Positions 19,562 through 20,008 of a DNA stretch of 20,008 bases are shown here, piece by piece. The DNA comes from Candidatus Nitrosocosmicus sp. (GTDB lineage: Archaea > Thermoproteota > Nitrososphaeria > Nitrososphaerales > Nitrososphaeraceae), in assembly GCA_030452275.1 (NCBI GenBank), contig JAKDMR010000009.1, positions 1 to 20,008 on the forward strand, in the 5' to 3' direction. The position numbers and the translations under genes were made by a program. Below the pieces are notes generated by a model. That model had not been told where the DNA came from. It was given only the letters and a program-made list of their open reading frames with translations, and searched no databases. How positions within the stretch are numbered: the first letter of the stretch is position 1; each line of letters starts with the position of its first letter.

Positions 19562-20008
19562 ATGGTAACAAACAAAGATCAAGTATTAGTATCTAAATCT
19601 CAGATTAAGATACCTCCAGATTACAAGAAGGTAAATCGTCAGAGGAGATCCAGAGGTTACAACTTTGAATATTCTATAGTTAACGCTTTCAATAATCACA
19701 GGTCCAAAGATTGGAGTGCTAGAAGATTAGGAGGGTCCAGTTCTGGATTACCTGATATAGTAGCAACTAACAAACATAAATCTGTATTATACTCTATAGA
19801 AGCCAAATCAGGAGAAAGCAATATACTCTATATACCAAGAGATCAGATAGAAAGATGTCTGGATATTACTGATACGTTCTTAACAGCATATCAGAATAGA
19901 TACATTGTATTTGCATTCAAGTTCAAGGGCAATAAATCAAAGAAAACAAAATTACGTTATAGAATATTTCCTTTAAAAACTATAATTGTTACTCACAGTA
20001 TGAAAGGA
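19562..20008 (+). CDS. Hjc-like Holliday-junction resolvase (partial, runs off right edge)
   Basis: An ORF starting 10 bp after the portal stop and still open at the window end (149 codons). The pattern RGYNFEYSIVNAF, ARRLGGSSSGLPDIVAT and YSIEAKSGES gives the Hjc active-site set: Glu in FEY, Asp in PDIV, and Glu-x-Lys in IEAKSG, a PD-(D/E)XK fold. IPRDQIERC matches the next Hjc helix. Such enzymes cut four-way junctions and debranch DNA before packaging. Its place right after the portal fits a packaging-linked role. The C-terminus is not seen. Confidence 0.85.
   Translation, partial: MVTNKDQVLVSKSQIKIPPDYKKVNRQRRSRGYNFEYSIVNAFNNHRSKDWSARRLGGSSSGLPDIVATNKHKSVLYSIEAKSGESNILYIPRDQIERCLDITDTFLTAYQNRYIVFAFKFKGNKSKKTKLRYRIFPLKTIIVTHSMKG

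Noticed and set aside
1..20008. CRISPR array, rRNA or insertion sequence
   Set aside because: No regularly spaced direct repeats, no rRNA-like sequence and no transposase or terminal repeat pair was visible.

Overview
The window looks like the left part of a head-tailed (caudovirus-type) archaeal virus or provirus. The host is probably an ammonia-oxidising archaeon of the Nitrososphaeria (Thaumarchaeota). The virus call rests on a tyrosine integrase, a large terminase (TerL) with a probable small terminase in front, a portal-like protein and an Hjc-type resolvase. The archaeal call rests on a complete MCM helicase, AbrB and ribbon-helix-helix regulators, TATA-type promoters with apparently leaderless starts, and many tiny zinc-binding proteins. 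The host group is my inference from protein style and AT-rich composition. No database search was possible.

Layout. (1) 1-2486, integration and control: an integrase, a 370-bp gene-free stretch with hairpins, an AbrB-type regulator, and a leftward ribbon-helix-helix (RHH) gene. (2) 2487-2613, a divergent control region with three related GTAA-N4-TTAC operator-like sites between two RHH genes, resembling a genetic switch. (3) 2614-10071, a rightward, mostly overlapping operon: RHH protein, unknown and coiled-coil proteins, Cys/His-rich proteins, a possible PD-(D/E)XK nuclease, a 411-aa unknown and MCM. I read it as the early or replication module. (4) A leftward SWIM zinc-finger gene, then TerS and TerL (10352-12596). 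(5) 12597-17668, an accessory island of about 15 mostly tiny genes between TerL and portal: zinc proteins, two winged-helix proteins, coiled coils, two single-span membrane proteins and a GT4-like glycosyltransferase. (6) 17669-20008, the portal and a partial Hjc-like resolvase that runs off the right edge. Major capsid, protease and tail genes are not in the window.

How the parts may work together. The two RHH proteins and AbrB would decide between quiescence and expression. The MCM operon would drive or recruit replication, and the resolvase would process branched DNA before TerS/TerL package it through the portal. The late half seems to share an extended promoter (consensus near AAWCYTTAWAGCTY) placed so that transcripts start at or next to the start codon, often TTG. 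Several other operons have palindromes abutting the start codon. The most unusual features are the density of small zinc-binding proteins (about a dozen in 20 kb), a tandem 15-residue AN1-like zinc repeat with an AT-hook-like tail, a duplicated small gene family shared by the early and late modules, and a zinc-protein ORF with no ATG/GTG/TTG start.
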